Shown here one piece after another: positions 1-8,585 of a stretch of DNA of 64,000 nt. Source of the stretch: Planctomycetaceae bacterium (lineage in GTDB: Bacteria > Planctomycetota > Planctomycetia > Pirellulales > Pirellulaceae); contig CANHVO010000001.1 of assembly GCA_947463915.1 (NCBI GenBank), positions 1 through 64,000 of the forward strand, in the 5' to 3' direction. Position 1 is the stretch's first letter, and each line of letters begins with the position of its first letter. A program made the translations under genes and the position numbers. Below the pieces are notes generated by a model, which had not been told where the DNA came from, searched no databases, and worked only from the letters and a program-made list of their open reading frames with translations.

Positions 1-1
1 C

Positions 2-217
2 GGGATAGCAAAATGCCGCGAATGTCACATTCAGGATGCTCAGCTGCGTTCACAAAAGTTTACGACTTTAAAACATGTAGCCACTGCCGATTGTGTGGAC
101 TGCCATCGCTACCATAGCGATCCACCGAAGAACTCGGACACGGTCGGTACCGTTAATCCTGTTGCCATTAAGTTTGGTGATGTTCAGCGATTCCTGGCAA
201 GCGAGAAAGCACCGTGA
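2..217 (+). CDS. C-terminal fragment of a multihaem cytochrome c
   Basis: Open from the left edge in frame 2 and ending in TGA at 215-217, this is the last 71 codons of a gene that starts outside the window. The short fragment already shows two c-type haem attachment sites, CRECH and CVDCH, so it is the tail of a multihaem cytochrome c, probably exported. It ends with a TGATG junction to the next cytochrome gene, so the two are very likely co-transcribed and translationally coupled. The total number of haems and the family cannot be determined from the fragment. Confidence 0.7.
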   Translation, partial: GIAKCRECHIQDAQLRSQKFTTLKHVATADCVDCHRYHSDPPKNSDTVGTVNPVAIKFGDVQRFLASEKAP

Positions 218-1632
218 TGGCTCCGCTGGTTCAAGCTATCGCACTCTCTCTCTTGCTTCTTTCGATGCGATTGGCATTTGGGGGCGAACCGGATGTGAAT
301 GCTCATCCTGATATCAAGTCCCCCAGCATTACAAGTTGCATGACAACTGCGTGTCATGGTTCCAACGTGGCAGATGCCAAGAACTGGCAGCGAGCCGGCA
401 AAATTTGGTTTGACTCGGATCCTCATGCCAGGGCTTATACCAGTTTGCTCACGGAGACGTCTGCGAGAATCGTTTCGCGGTTGGCGAAAAAGGAGTTGAA
501 GTCAACAACGCCACTTTCTGACGAATATCGCGAAGTTCTTAATACAAAGTGTATTTCCTGTCATTCCAATGAAAACGTTTCCGAGTCGCAACGGGTTCTC
601 GGTGCAGATTGTCAAGTTTGTCATGGCAGCGCAGACGCTTGGGGGAGCGAACATTATTCGAGTGAATGGAAATTACTGGGTAAGAATCGGTTCGACGGTA
701 CAGAGAGAATCAACGTTGAATCCATTGCTGGCCGCGCGAAAGTGTGCGCGTCATGCCATGTTGGGGAATTGGACAGGAAGATGGGCCCAACCAAAGGCCT
801 TGATCGTGAAGTGGACCATCGTTTGATGGCAGCAGGCCATCCACCGATGTATTTTGACTTTGAAAGTTTTTTGCGTCGGTATCCAGTTCACTGGGACACG
901 CAGGACGAATCGGTCGCACTTGGTTCTAAGCTCGGTATGGAACGCTGGCGAGTCGGCAAAATAACGACGGCGATCGCGAGACTGAAACTGCTGGCCGCGC
1001 GGGCGGAGCGTTCAACCAACAAAAGCACTCAAGTGGCTGATTGGCCTGAGCTAACAGAATATAGTTGTACTAGCTGTCATCATTCGCTGGTGCGCCCGAG
1101 TTGGCGCATTGCTCGCGGTTCGAATACGAATTCGCTGGCAAGCTGGGACGATTGGACTGCGTCGCAATTGGATTGTGCCGTTCGCGATCAATCGATCGAA
1201 GAATTGAATTTTCAGCTCACCCTCTTGAAGAAGAGTGTCGAGCATACGATGCCTGTGCCAACGCAAGTCGCGACGATCGCAGCTTCGCTAAAAGCATGGC
1301 TTGAGTTGGAGCTGGACCATGTTTCATCCTCCGCCGAGAATTCAGATGCGATATTGCTGCAGAAGTTGAAGTCCAGGATTGCAAATGGCGATCGGCTGCA
1401 GAACTGGGAATCTGCAACCCAGTGGTATTTTGCGACGCGTGTGCTTGCAGAAGGAATCGGAATTCTTGGCTCCAAAGCTCCGGTTTCGTTCGTTAAGGAG
1501 GATCCGTATGTGAACGCGAGGGCTTGGCTGCCTACTGTAAGCAACAAATTTGATGCTCCAACATACTTTGATCCAGACATGCTGAACGACTACAGTACCG
1601 ACCTCAAGCGACAGTTACAGACACGACCATGA
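217..1632 (+). CDS. Secreted multihaem cytochrome c (cytochrome c554-like)
   Basis: About 471 aa. The N-terminus is a hydrophobic signal peptide (first ~24 residues, ending near LAFGGEP), so the protein is exported to the periplasm. Haem-binding motifs in order, numbered from the GTG at 214: CX4CH at 42-48 (CMTTACH), CISCH at 113-117, CQVCH at 133-137, CASCH at 178-182 and CTSCHH at 285-290. AAGHP near 207-211 resembles the distal-histidine motif of cytochrome c554/552-type proteins. A role as periplasmic electron carrier or small-molecule oxidoreductase is inferred. Two starts are possible, GTG 214 and ATG 217; ATG 217 overlaps the preceding stop by one base (TGATG). The gene overlaps the NuoF-like gene by 4 nt, so the cytochromes probably work with that NADH module. 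The first site has four residues between the cysteines, which is unusual. Confidence 0.8.
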   Translation: MAPLVQAIALSLLLLSMRLAFGGEPDVNAHPDIKSPSITSCMTTACHGSNVADAKNWQRAGKIWFDSDPHARAYTSLLTETSARIVSRLAKKELKSTTPLSDEYREVLNTKCISCHSNENVSESQRVLGADCQVCHGSADAWGSEHYSSEWKLLGKNRFDGTERINVESIAGRAKVCASCHVGELDRKMGPTKGLDREVDHRLMAAGHPPMYFDFESFLRRYPVHWDTQDESVALGSKLGMERWRVGKITTAIARLKLLAARAERSTNKSTQVADWPELTEYSCTSCHHSLVRPSWRIARGSNTNSLASWDDWTASQLDCAVRDQSIEELNFQLTLLKKSVEHTMPVPTQVATIAASLKAWLELELDHVSSSAENSDAILLQKLKSRIANGDRLQNWESATQWYFATRVLAEGIGILGSKAPVSFVKEDPYVNARAWLPTVSNKFDAPTYFDPDMLNDYSTDLKRQLQTRP

Positions 1633-3491
1633 AATCTCTCACCGAACGGCAAGTTGGGACCCGTATCGCCAAGATGCTGCAAGACTCGCAGCACGAGCAT
1701 GGATTCATTCAGGCTTCGGAAATACAGCGCATTTCCGATCAAGTCGGCGAGCCGGTCCGAGTCATTCAAGACGTGATTAGTTTCTTTCCACACTTTCGAA
1801 AGGATCCTCCGCCCAAGTGTCATGCTTACGTTTGCCGTGACATGAGTTGCCGATTGCGAGGCTCCGTCGCAATGTCGGAGCAGCTTCGCAGTCTGCAGAC
1901 CGAAATTGGCAAAGCAGCTTTGGAAATCACCGAGGCATCTTGCTTAGGTCGCTGTGATCGCGCCCCCGCCGTCCTCGTAAACGAAGACTTGTACGTGAAT
2001 CGAACAGCGGGAGAAATGGTCGAGATCGTCCAGGCGACGTTGCAGGGCAGGTCGCCAGAACCGGATAGGGACGTGGACACCGCGACGATCGCACTTGCCA
2101 ATGCTGAAATAGACTATTACAAGAAAAGAGGCACACCTCTTTACTCTGCCGTGAGAGAGTATTTGCTTGATCCGGATCCCGCTCGAGTGGTAAAGGCGTT
2201 AGAAACGGCTGGCCTACAAGGTATGGGAGGTGCTGGCGCGCCTGCATCTAAAAAATGGGATGAAACAAAAAACGCCCCCGGGGAGGTCAAGTATGTTGTC
2301 TGCAACGCAGATGAAAGCGAGCCTGGAACGTTCAAAGATAGAGATATTTTGCTCGCTGCGCCGCATCTCGTTATCGAAGGAATGATCGTTGCAGGCTTGG
2401 TTACTGGAGCCAAACGAGGGTTTATCTACATTCGCCATGAGTACTTCGAACAAATCGCGAGACTTGAGGAAGCGATTGAAGAAGCAATTCAGCTGAAGGC
2501 GTGTGGTGCCAACATTTTTGGAAGCAACCGTGAATTCCGTTTGGAAGTTTTCGTCAGCCCTGGAGGTTACGTCTGTGGAGAGCAAACGGCGCTGATAGAG
2601 GCTCTTGAGGGAAAACGCTCTGAACCACGAAATCGCCCACCAGAGCTCCAAACGAATGGACTTTACAATCAACCAACTGTCTTAAACAACGTCGAAACCT
2701 TTGCTTGGGTTCCCGCCATTCTGCTCTACGAGCCGTTAGAGAAAACCACTCTGGTTGCAACGCCAAAGCCCGAGGACAGGCCCGTAGGAAAACCTGCCAC
2801 CCAAGGTGTTTGGTACAAGGGTGCAGGTCGAAATGGAATGAAGGGAAAGCGATTTTTCTCCATCAGCGGTGACTTGAATCAACCTGGTGCATATGAAGTT
2901 CCCTGCGGAATCACCCTGGGAGAATTGATCGATGATTACGCTGGCGGGATGAAGGACGGGTGCGCACTGCAAGCAGTGGCATTGAGCGGACCATCAGGTG
3001 GCTTTTTGCCAGCTTGGTTGCCAAAGGGTGCTATGAAATCGCCGAAAAAAACAGGAAGGGATGGGAAGGAACTAGACGAACTAAAGCACCCAAACTTGAG
3101 TGTCGTCCCATTTGACGTTCGGCAACTCCCCTTGGACCTAAATACTTTGCGAGATGTCGATCTTATGCTTGGTGGCGGGCTGGTCGTTTACGGCGAGCAT
3201 GCGGATATACTCGATCAAGCGATCGCATGCAGCCGTTTTTATCAGCGGGAGTCGTGCGGTAAGTGCGTTCCCTGCCGGCTAGGTTCACGGAAAATGGTTG
3301 ACATTGCAGAGAAATTCCTGCAAGCCCGTTCAGCTGGCGATTCAGCCGAATGGACAAACATGGTCAATACACTAAGCGGCATCATGTTTACGACGAGTAT
3401 CTGCGGCTTGGGACAGGTCGCAAGCAACCCCCTAAAGAGCTATCTAAAGTACTTTTACAATCCCAGTGTAGCACGACTCTCCAAGCCGTGA
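1629..3491 (+). CDS. NuoE/NuoF-type NADH-oxidising flavo-iron-sulfur fusion
   Basis: 620 aa. The N-terminal part (~1-135) is thioredoxin-like with four Cys for a [2Fe-2S] cluster (C69, C74, C105, C109; AYVCRDMSC and CLGRCDRAP), as in NuoE/HoxE. Residues ~165-510 are the NuoF flavoprotein: GMGGAGAPASKKW (198-210) and NADESEPGTFKDR (226-238) match the NADH/FMN sites. An SLBB-like stretch follows, then the [4Fe-4S] motif SCGKCVPCR (542-550) with a distal Cys at 592. Such proteins oxidise NADH and pass electrons through FMN to Fe-S centres. NuoE and NuoF are usually separate, so this is a fusion as in HoxF- or hydrogenase-type modules. ATG overlaps the cytochrome stop by 4 nt and a NuoG-like gene follows after 69 nt. 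No other complex I subunits are visible, so it is a soluble or peripheral module rather than a complete complex I. Confidence 0.88.
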   Translation: MKSLTERQVGTRIAKMLQDSQHEHGFIQASEIQRISDQVGEPVRVIQDVISFFPHFRKDPPPKCHAYVCRDMSCRLRGSVAMSEQLRSLQTEIGKAALEITEASCLGRCDRAPAVLVNEDLYVNRTAGEMVEIVQATLQGRSPEPDRDVDTATIALANAEIDYYKKRGTPLYSAVREYLLDPDPARVVKALETAGLQGMGGAGAPASKKWDETKNAPGEVKYVVCNADESEPGTFKDRDILLAAPHLVIEGMIVAGLVTGAKRGFIYIRHEYFEQIARLEEAIEEAIQLKACGANIFGSNREFRLEVFVSPGGYVCGEQTALIEALEGKRSEPRNRPPELQTNGLYNQPTVLNNVETFAWVPAILLYEPLEKTTLVATPKPEDRPVGKPATQGVWYKGAGRNGMKGKRFFSISGDLNQPGAYEVPCGITLGELIDDYAGGMKDGCALQAVALSGPSGGFLPAWLPKGAMKSPKKTGRDGKELDELKHPNLSVVPFDVRQLPLDLNTLRDVDLMLGGGLVVYGEHADILDQAIACSRFYQRESCGKCVPCRLGSRKMVDIAEKFLQARSAGDSAEWTNMVNTLSGIMFTTSICGLGQVASNPLKSYLKYFYNPSVARLSKP

Positions 3492-3560
3492 TTTTGTTGA
3501 TTTCTCCGTTGCAAGTCCCCAATCTCCAGCCCGTCCACGAACCACGACTAGGTCTACCCC

Positions 3561-6092
3561 ATGGCCAATGAACAAGCGAGTCTCGAGTCAACTCCGTATG
3601 TAAGTGCGAGAGAAGAAGCACTATTCGCGCGCGACGTCGACGGTCAGCTCATTCGCTACACCGAAGCGACTTTGAGCGATCTGAACGAGGTCGTCAAACT
3701 CACTATTGACGGCGAAATCATTAACGTAAAGAAAGCGGTTCCACTTCGCAATTCACAAGGGACCGTAGTAACGAACGAACTGGGAGAGCTTATTCCAAGA
3801 CCGACTACGATCTACGACGCAGTTTCCGAAAAGTACGTGAAAAAACTTGGTGACGTAAATCCAGTGCCGGTATTGTGCCATCGCGAGCATCTTAACCCAG
3901 TTGGAGTTTGTCGTGTTTGTTTGGTAGAGATTTCGGAAATAAGGCCGAGCGGTCGCCCCCGGAAAGCGCTCGTGTCATCATGCACCTACCATGTTAAGAA
4001 CGGAATGGTAATTGCCACTTTGGCAAGCAAGAAGGAAGAGGACAAAGAAGCTGTCAAAACGATCCAGGATTCGGTCGGAGTCATCCTAGAACTGTTGGCC
4101 TCGGAACACTTGACTTCGGAAGAGTCATCGAAACTCAATAAAGATGAACCGCCGCAAGGTCCCAATGAACTAAAGCGACTTGTTTCCCTATACGCGAACA
4201 ACCCTAAGATATCCAGGTATGCGCCAAGCCATCTTGCAGGCAAGCGCGGTAAGGATCCCTCGTCCGAAATCATTTCAGTCAATCACGACGCATGCATTAT
4301 GTGTCAACGTTGCACACGCGCCTGCAATGACATCAAACAAAACGATGTAATGGCTCTTGATGGCAAGGGATACGACACGCGGATAGCCTTCGATAACAAT
4401 CTAACGATGTTGGAGAGTTCGTGCGTGTCATGTGGCGAGTGCGTTATTTCATGCCCAACGGATGCCTTGACCTTTAGACCGGAGGTCGTTGCGAATCAAG
4501 TAATAAAACTGCAGAAGAGCAATCGACGTGATTCAGGAAAAGCCCAGGGATTGACCGCAGATGAAATACTCGAAATTCCTATTTTTTCGGGTATCCCCTA
4601 CAAGTTTTTGCAATTTAACGGCGCAGCATGTGTACGCAAGATTTTGCAACCCGGTGAGATTCTTTGCAAGCTAGGAGAATATGGCTCGACAGCCTTTCTA
4701 ATTCAAAGAGGCAAGTTTGAAATCCAATTCGGCGATAAACCCGTCAAAAGAAAATCGCCGATGAACTCTGGGGGGGGGCTCTTTGGTTTCTTTAGAGGCA
4801 AGTTCAGTTCAAAAACCTTGGATGCCGTGCCAACTCTTGCAACCGGTTCCGATACAAAAGAAACAGGAGATGACGGTCCAAAGTTTTGCGGCGTGGAAGA
4901 TGTGATACTCGGAGAAAAGGCATGTTTGAATCGATCCCCGAGAACTGCTACCTTGATCGCGGTTGAAGAATCGGAGGTCATTGAAATAGGAAGCAACGTT
5001 CTCTATATGTTGCAGCGAAATTTGAGTAGCCGCAGGATTCTTAACGAAGCATACCGACGCCATGCACTGAATGGTGATTTGAAACGGCTCCGCATTTTCA
5101 AAGACCTTTCGCCTGAAGGGCATAAAGTAGCAGCAAGGATCATTTCTGAAGACATTGACCTGATTCGAGTCGAACCCGGTGAGCCGATATTCAAACAAGG
5201 GGACGTCCAGGACGATTTCTTTTTGATTCGGCTCGGATATGTCAAAGTCAGCCGCAAACAAGGGACACTCGAGGAAGTGATCGCCTATGTCGGGCCGGGT
5301 ACTCCGCATTCGGATGCAGGCTCGATTGGGGACATCGCAGCGCTTTCTGCTATCTACCGAGAAGAGCTCGCCGCGGAACTGAAGGGCTTAAATTATCGAC
5401 CAGGCGTGCGAACCTTTACATGCAGCGCGTTGGATCACGTTGAGCTAGTTCGCATCAAAAGCTCTCAGCTAAAGAAGATCGCGGACGCCAATCCCGACTT
5501 CAAGAACGCAATGCTGCAACGGACCAAATCACTGCTCGCGGAGGACAAAAAGAGGCAAGGAGACTCTGAAATTGGAGTTTCCAATTTCGTCAGCCAAGGG
5601 TTGTACAATGCCCAAAGCCTTTTGGTTTTGGATCTCGAATCTTGCACACGATGCGATGAATGTACAAAAGCCTGTGCAGATGCACATGGAGGCGAGACTC
5701 GATTGGTGCGAGAAGGGTTACGGTTTGAAAATTTCTTGGTCGCTACAAGTTGTCGATCCTGTACGGACCCTTTCTGTTTGGTCGGCTGCCCAGTTAATTC
5801 GATATTTCGGGAAGGTTCCAAAGAAATTGTCATCGAGGACCACTGCATCGGCTGTGGTCAATGCGCGAGCAATTGTCCCTATGGCAACATTACAATGTAT
5901 GGCAAGGAAGCGGGGTTCAGAACGGAGGGAGATGTCAAAATCCCGATCATTCGTCAAAAGGCAACGACCTGCGATCAGTGCAGCAGCATCGGCGGAACCC
6001 CGCGCTGCGTCCATTCCTGTCCCCACGACGCCGCCTTTCGAATGTCCGGTGAACAGTTGAAGAAAACTGTACTGGCAAAATCAACGAGCTGA
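3561..6092 (+). CDS. NuoG-type Fe-S protein with two cyclic-nucleotide-binding domains and a C-terminal polyferredoxin
   Basis: 843 aa. Domains in order: NuoG-type [2Fe-2S] ferredoxin (~45-145; C106, C117, C120, C141); two [4Fe-4S] clusters (CIMCQRCTRAC 245-255 and CVSCGECVISC 288-298); a first CAP/CNB-like beta-roll (~338-485) interrupted by a Gly/Ser-rich insert near 400-440; a second CNB-like domain (~512-640; PGEPIFKQGDVQDDFFLI); and a DmsB/HycB-type four-cluster ferredoxin (690-825; CTRCDECTKAC, CRSCTDPFC, CIGCGQCASNC, CDQC). It probably takes electrons from the NuoF-like partner and distributes them, with the CNB domains as a ligand or redox switch. No molybdopterin domain follows the NuoG part, so it is not a formate dehydrogenase alpha subunit. 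Whether the CNB pockets bind a nucleotide is not clear. ATG 3561 lies well placed after the NuoF stop. Confidence 0.85.
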   Translation: MANEQASLESTPYVSAREEALFARDVDGQLIRYTEATLSDLNEVVKLTIDGEIINVKKAVPLRNSQGTVVTNELGELIPRPTTIYDAVSEKYVKKLGDVNPVPVLCHREHLNPVGVCRVCLVEISEIRPSGRPRKALVSSCTYHVKNGMVIATLASKKEEDKEAVKTIQDSVGVILELLASEHLTSEESSKLNKDEPPQGPNELKRLVSLYANNPKISRYAPSHLAGKRGKDPSSEIISVNHDACIMCQRCTRACNDIKQNDVMALDGKGYDTRIAFDNNLTMLESSCVSCGECVISCPTDALTFRPEVVANQVIKLQKSNRRDSGKAQGLTADEILEIPIFSGIPYKFLQFNGAACVRKILQPGEILCKLGEYGSTAFLIQRGKFEIQFGDKPVKRKSPMNSGGGLFGFFRGKFSSKTLDAVPTLATGSDTKETGDDGPKFCGVEDVILGEKACLNRSPRTATLIAVEESEVIEIGSNVLYMLQRNLSSRRILNEAYRRHALNGDLKRLRIFKDLSPEGHKVAARIISEDIDLIRVEPGEPIFKQGDVQDDFFLIRLGYVKVSRKQGTLEEVIAYVGPGTPHSDAGSIGDIAALSAIYREELAAELKGLNYRPGVRTFTCSALDHVELVRIKSSQLKKIADANPDFKNAMLQRTKSLLAEDKKRQGDSEIGVSNFVSQGLYNAQSLLVLDLESCTRCDECTKACADAHGGETRLVREGLRFENFLVATSCRSCTDPFCLVGCPVNSIFREGSKEIVIEDHCIGCGQCASNCPYGNITMYGKEAGFRTEGDVKIPIIRQKATTCDQCSSIGGTPRCVHSCPHDAAFRMSGEQLKKTVLAKSTS

Positions 6093-6176
6093 GTGAAGCA
6101 CTTTGCCAAAAAGCAGCTTCAATTCACAATAGTCGATCAAAAACGTTAACATCCCGTTTTGTTTCTCGGATAAAGC

Positions 6177-6635
6177 ATGATTATGAATTTTTCTGTCGAC
6201 AAACTTGCGGATAATATTCGCCCCATGGTGGGAAAACGCGATGGAGTGTTCGTTATTTATGGCCATCTACATGGGCGACCGGGAGATGCGCCTTTCTTGC
6301 TTCTATCGCTTGAAGTACACACAGATCATCTCTTTATGGTTTTCGACGATTCTGCATATGGCAAAAGCTGGATGCGAAACAAGATTTGGGTTTGGAACCC
6401 GTCCAATTCAGATCAGACGTCACATGACTTACTCCATTTTTGGATTAACGATGCAGATAGGGTTCGGTGGGAATGCGGCCCCGAGAATTCAACTGATGGA
6501 GAGAATAACCAATTTTGGGACTTTCGAAACGTTGACGGTAGAGTCGAAATAATATCATCGGAAGACATTTCCGGGCGTTGGAGTTCCTCCTATAACCAAG
6601 CAACCGCTGATACCCCTGCATTTGGACTTCGTTGA
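6177..6635 (+). CDS. Conserved-looking hypothetical protein
   Basis: 152 aa beginning MIMNFSVDKLADNIRP, with no signal peptide and no membrane segment. I do not recognise a family. It is rich in Trp, Asp and aromatic residues (for example WMRNKIWVWNP and LLHFWINDADRVRW) and looks like a small globular beta-rich protein. It lies 84 nt after the electron-transfer operon and 138 nt before the SDR gene, same strand. No strong Shine-Dalgarno is seen. An overlapping shorter frame starting at 6205 looks less protein-like, so this frame is preferred. Confidence 0.5.
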   Translation: MIMNFSVDKLADNIRPMVGKRDGVFVIYGHLHGRPGDAPFLLLSLEVHTDHLFMVFDDSAYGKSWMRNKIWVWNPSNSDQTSHDLLHFWINDADRVRWECGPENSTDGENNQFWDFRNVDGRVEIISSEDISGRWSSSYNQATADTPAFGLR

Positions 6636-6773
6636 GCTGCTTGTAACCTTTGATTCCGTACTATCGATTGGACGAAGCGATCTGCGCATGGCCAGCATTT
6701 ATTCGCCACGTTCGCTTACAATCTCGTCGAATGGTAAATCAACACATTGAATCGACAAGACTAACTTCAGGTG

Positions 6774-7583
6774 ATGCCTTTGAACAATCCCCAAAAAACA
6801 GCAGCTATCGTAACGGGCGGAGGTCGCGGGATTGGCAGGGCGATTTCCTTGCGATTGATCCAAGATCTGCCTCTCATTGTCGTTGGCCGCACGAAAACAG
6901 ACCTGGATACATTGTGCCTTGAATGTGCGGAACGCGGCGGAGTTGCTGCGGCTTGCGTCGGCGACATTGCTGACCCTGTCACAGCGTCGGCGGCTGTTGA
7001 GTTGGCTCACACGTATGGCTGGACCATTCAGCACCTCATATGCAATGCAGGAATGGGGAAGAGTGGAGCAACCGAGAAATTCGATCCTGATTTATGGAGA
7101 CGGATTTTCGATGTCAATGTTCACGGTTGTTTCCATTTTGCTCAAGCATGCTTACCGGATCTTCTTTCGGCTAGTAACGCGACCATCACAATGGTTAGTA
7201 GTATGGCAGGAGTTCAAGGTGTCTCGCACGATGCGGCTTATTGCGCAAGTAAGCATGCGCTGGTCGGATTCGCCAAGTCGCTGGCCATGGAATACAGTAA
7301 ATGCGGTTTGACAATTGCGGCGCTCTGTCCAAGTTTCATTGAAAGCGAAATGACACAGCGGAGCATACAGGGACTCATGAAGCGTCGCGGATTGACGGAA
7401 TTGGAGGCAACTCAGAGAATTGCAGATCATTGTCCCGCACAAAGAATTCTTCCCGCTAGCGAAATCGCGGAGGCGGTGGCCTTGCTCGGTGCTGGCCAGT
7501 TCGAAGCTGCCGAAGCATTAGCGAAACGTGGTGGCTATCCCATTTTTGGAAGCAAAGGCATCGAACGGAGAGACGGGACATGA
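6774..7583 (+). CDS. Short-chain dehydrogenase/reductase
   Basis: 269 aa, the usual length for a classical SDR. Numbered from the GTG at 6771, the Rossmann dinucleotide motif TGGGRGIG lies at 15-22, NAG at 92-94, and the catalytic Ser-Tyr-Lys set at S144, Y157 and K161 (YCASK). Such enzymes catalyse NAD(P)(H)-dependent oxidation of alcohols or reduction of ketones; the substrate is not predictable. GTG 6771 and ATG 6774 are both possible starts, and ATG is preferred. The stop overlaps the ATG of the NAD-synthetase-like gene by 4 nt (ATGA), so the two are translated together, which hints at a shared process. Carbonyl reduction in an unknown pathway is the simplest reading. Confidence 0.85.
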   Translation: MPLNNPQKTAAIVTGGGRGIGRAISLRLIQDLPLIVVGRTKTDLDTLCLECAERGGVAAACVGDIADPVTASAAVELAHTYGWTIQHLICNAGMGKSGATEKFDPDLWRRIFDVNVHGCFHFAQACLPDLLSASNATITMVSSMAGVQGVSHDAAYCASKHALVGFAKSLAMEYSKCGLTIAALCPSFIESEMTQRSIQGLMKRRGLTELEATQRIADHCPAQRILPASEIAEAVALLGAGQFEAAEALAKRGGYPIFGSKGIERRDGT

Positions 7584-8290
7584 ATGCCCAAACGCAATCG
7601 AAAATAGACGAACTGATTGATTGGATTCGATCGACGACGGATGTCGCCAATGGACGTGGAGTCGTAATACCAGTCAGTGGCGGGTCAGATAGCGCACTTT
7701 GTTTCTGGCTTTGTGCGAAAGCATTGCCAAGGGAACGAGTGCTTGCGGTCTTCATAGGCAAAGAGTTACGATGTCGCGAATGGTTTGAACGACAAGGAAA
7801 CGTCCGATTCATTCCGGAACTCGGGCACGACGAGAATATCAAGCACGTTGAACTGCAACGTTGGGCAATCATGCTTTCCCAATCGCTTGAATGCCGTGGA
7901 TGGTTAGTTGGCACGCGCAATCGAACGGAGGAATTGCTTGGCACTTACAGTTTGGCAAGTCGACTGGCGACCTATCTACCGCTTTTTGGACTATGGAAAT
8001 CGGAAGTGATGGACTTGGCCGCAGCGGTTGGTGTTCCGATGGAGATTATTGAATCGAGTCAACGTGCCGATCCAAGCTGCGGACGCCCAAAGCAGATGGC
8101 CGACATCCCATTCGGGATTGTTGATCTGTTCCTCAAAGTCCGTCAAGGCGAGCAACCGGAGTCGAGTTTGCAAGAATTACCGAATGCGACGCTCGACTAT
8201 CTCCAGTCCATCTACGACCGAAATCAATTTAAGGCACATCTACCACTTTGTGGTCCGATTCCAACGCGTCGAGACAATGATAATTTATGA
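7580..8290 (+). CDS. nadE: NAD+ synthetase-like PP-loop ATPase
   Basis: 236 aa with the PP-loop SGGSDS at 33-38, and GTRNRTEELLGTYS followed by LFGLWKSEVMDLAAAVGVP, matching the NadE pattern for adenylating deamido-NAD and amidating it with ammonia. There is no glutaminase domain, so it would be the ammonia-dependent type. The segment after the NRTEE motif is divergent: the usual YGDG-type acidic loop reads LASRLATYLP, so substrate binding may be altered. A GGAGAG Shine-Dalgarno lies about 9 nt upstream and the start overlaps the SDR stop by 4 nt. It is the first of many NAD-related genes over the next 15 kb. NadE is likely; another PP-loop amidotransferase is the alternative. Confidence 0.75.
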   Translation: MNAQTQSKIDELIDWIRSTTDVANGRGVVIPVSGGSDSALCFWLCAKALPRERVLAVFIGKELRCREWFERQGNVRFIPELGHDENIKHVELQRWAIMLSQSLECRGWLVGTRNRTEELLGTYSLASRLATYLPLFGLWKSEVMDLAAAVGVPMEIIESSQRADPSCGRPKQMADIPFGIVDLFLKVRQGEQPESSLQELPNATLDYLQSIYDRNQFKAHLPLCGPIPTRRDNDNL

Positions 8291-8585
8291 AACTTCTCGC
8301 AGATCACCTCCACTCGGTTTACGGTCTGCACGTTCTCCCCGAAGCGGGGCGAGGGGAGCAGGCGCATCCCTGCGGGATTTTATGTATGGACTTAAACAAA
8401 TCGACTGGCTTCCAGGCATCTGGTTAGTACGGTGTAATTTGGGCTATGTGCCTAACATATCAAGCAGAGTCCTACCATCCGCAAAGAAAATCTGAATGAC
8501 CTTTCCAAAATATCCCGACGCCTCGGCGCATACTAAGTACTTCTTCCTTCACTCCTCAACCTTTACTGCTGCGGCATCCGCTCTA
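8291..8585. other. Convergent spacer with hairpins
   Basis: A 295-nt spacer between the convergent nadE-like and kinase genes. It holds a G/C hairpin CCCCG-AAG-CGGGG near 8337-8349 nested in CTCCCC/GGGGAG, then ATCCC-TGC-GGGAT at 8366-8378 followed by TTT, which could act as a weak terminator for the plus-strand operon. The rest shows no convincing gene. Confidence 0.35.

Noticed and set aside
2214..2672. Long reading frames opposite or inside the Fe-S and giant genes
   Set aside because: They lie over well-supported genes, lack family motifs and show no independent ribosome-binding sites; they are shadows.
1629..6092. Complete NADH dehydrogenase complex I or a bidirectional hydrogenase
   Set aside because: No membrane complex I subunits and no hydrogenase large or small subunit occur in the window; only NuoE/F/G-type parts are present.
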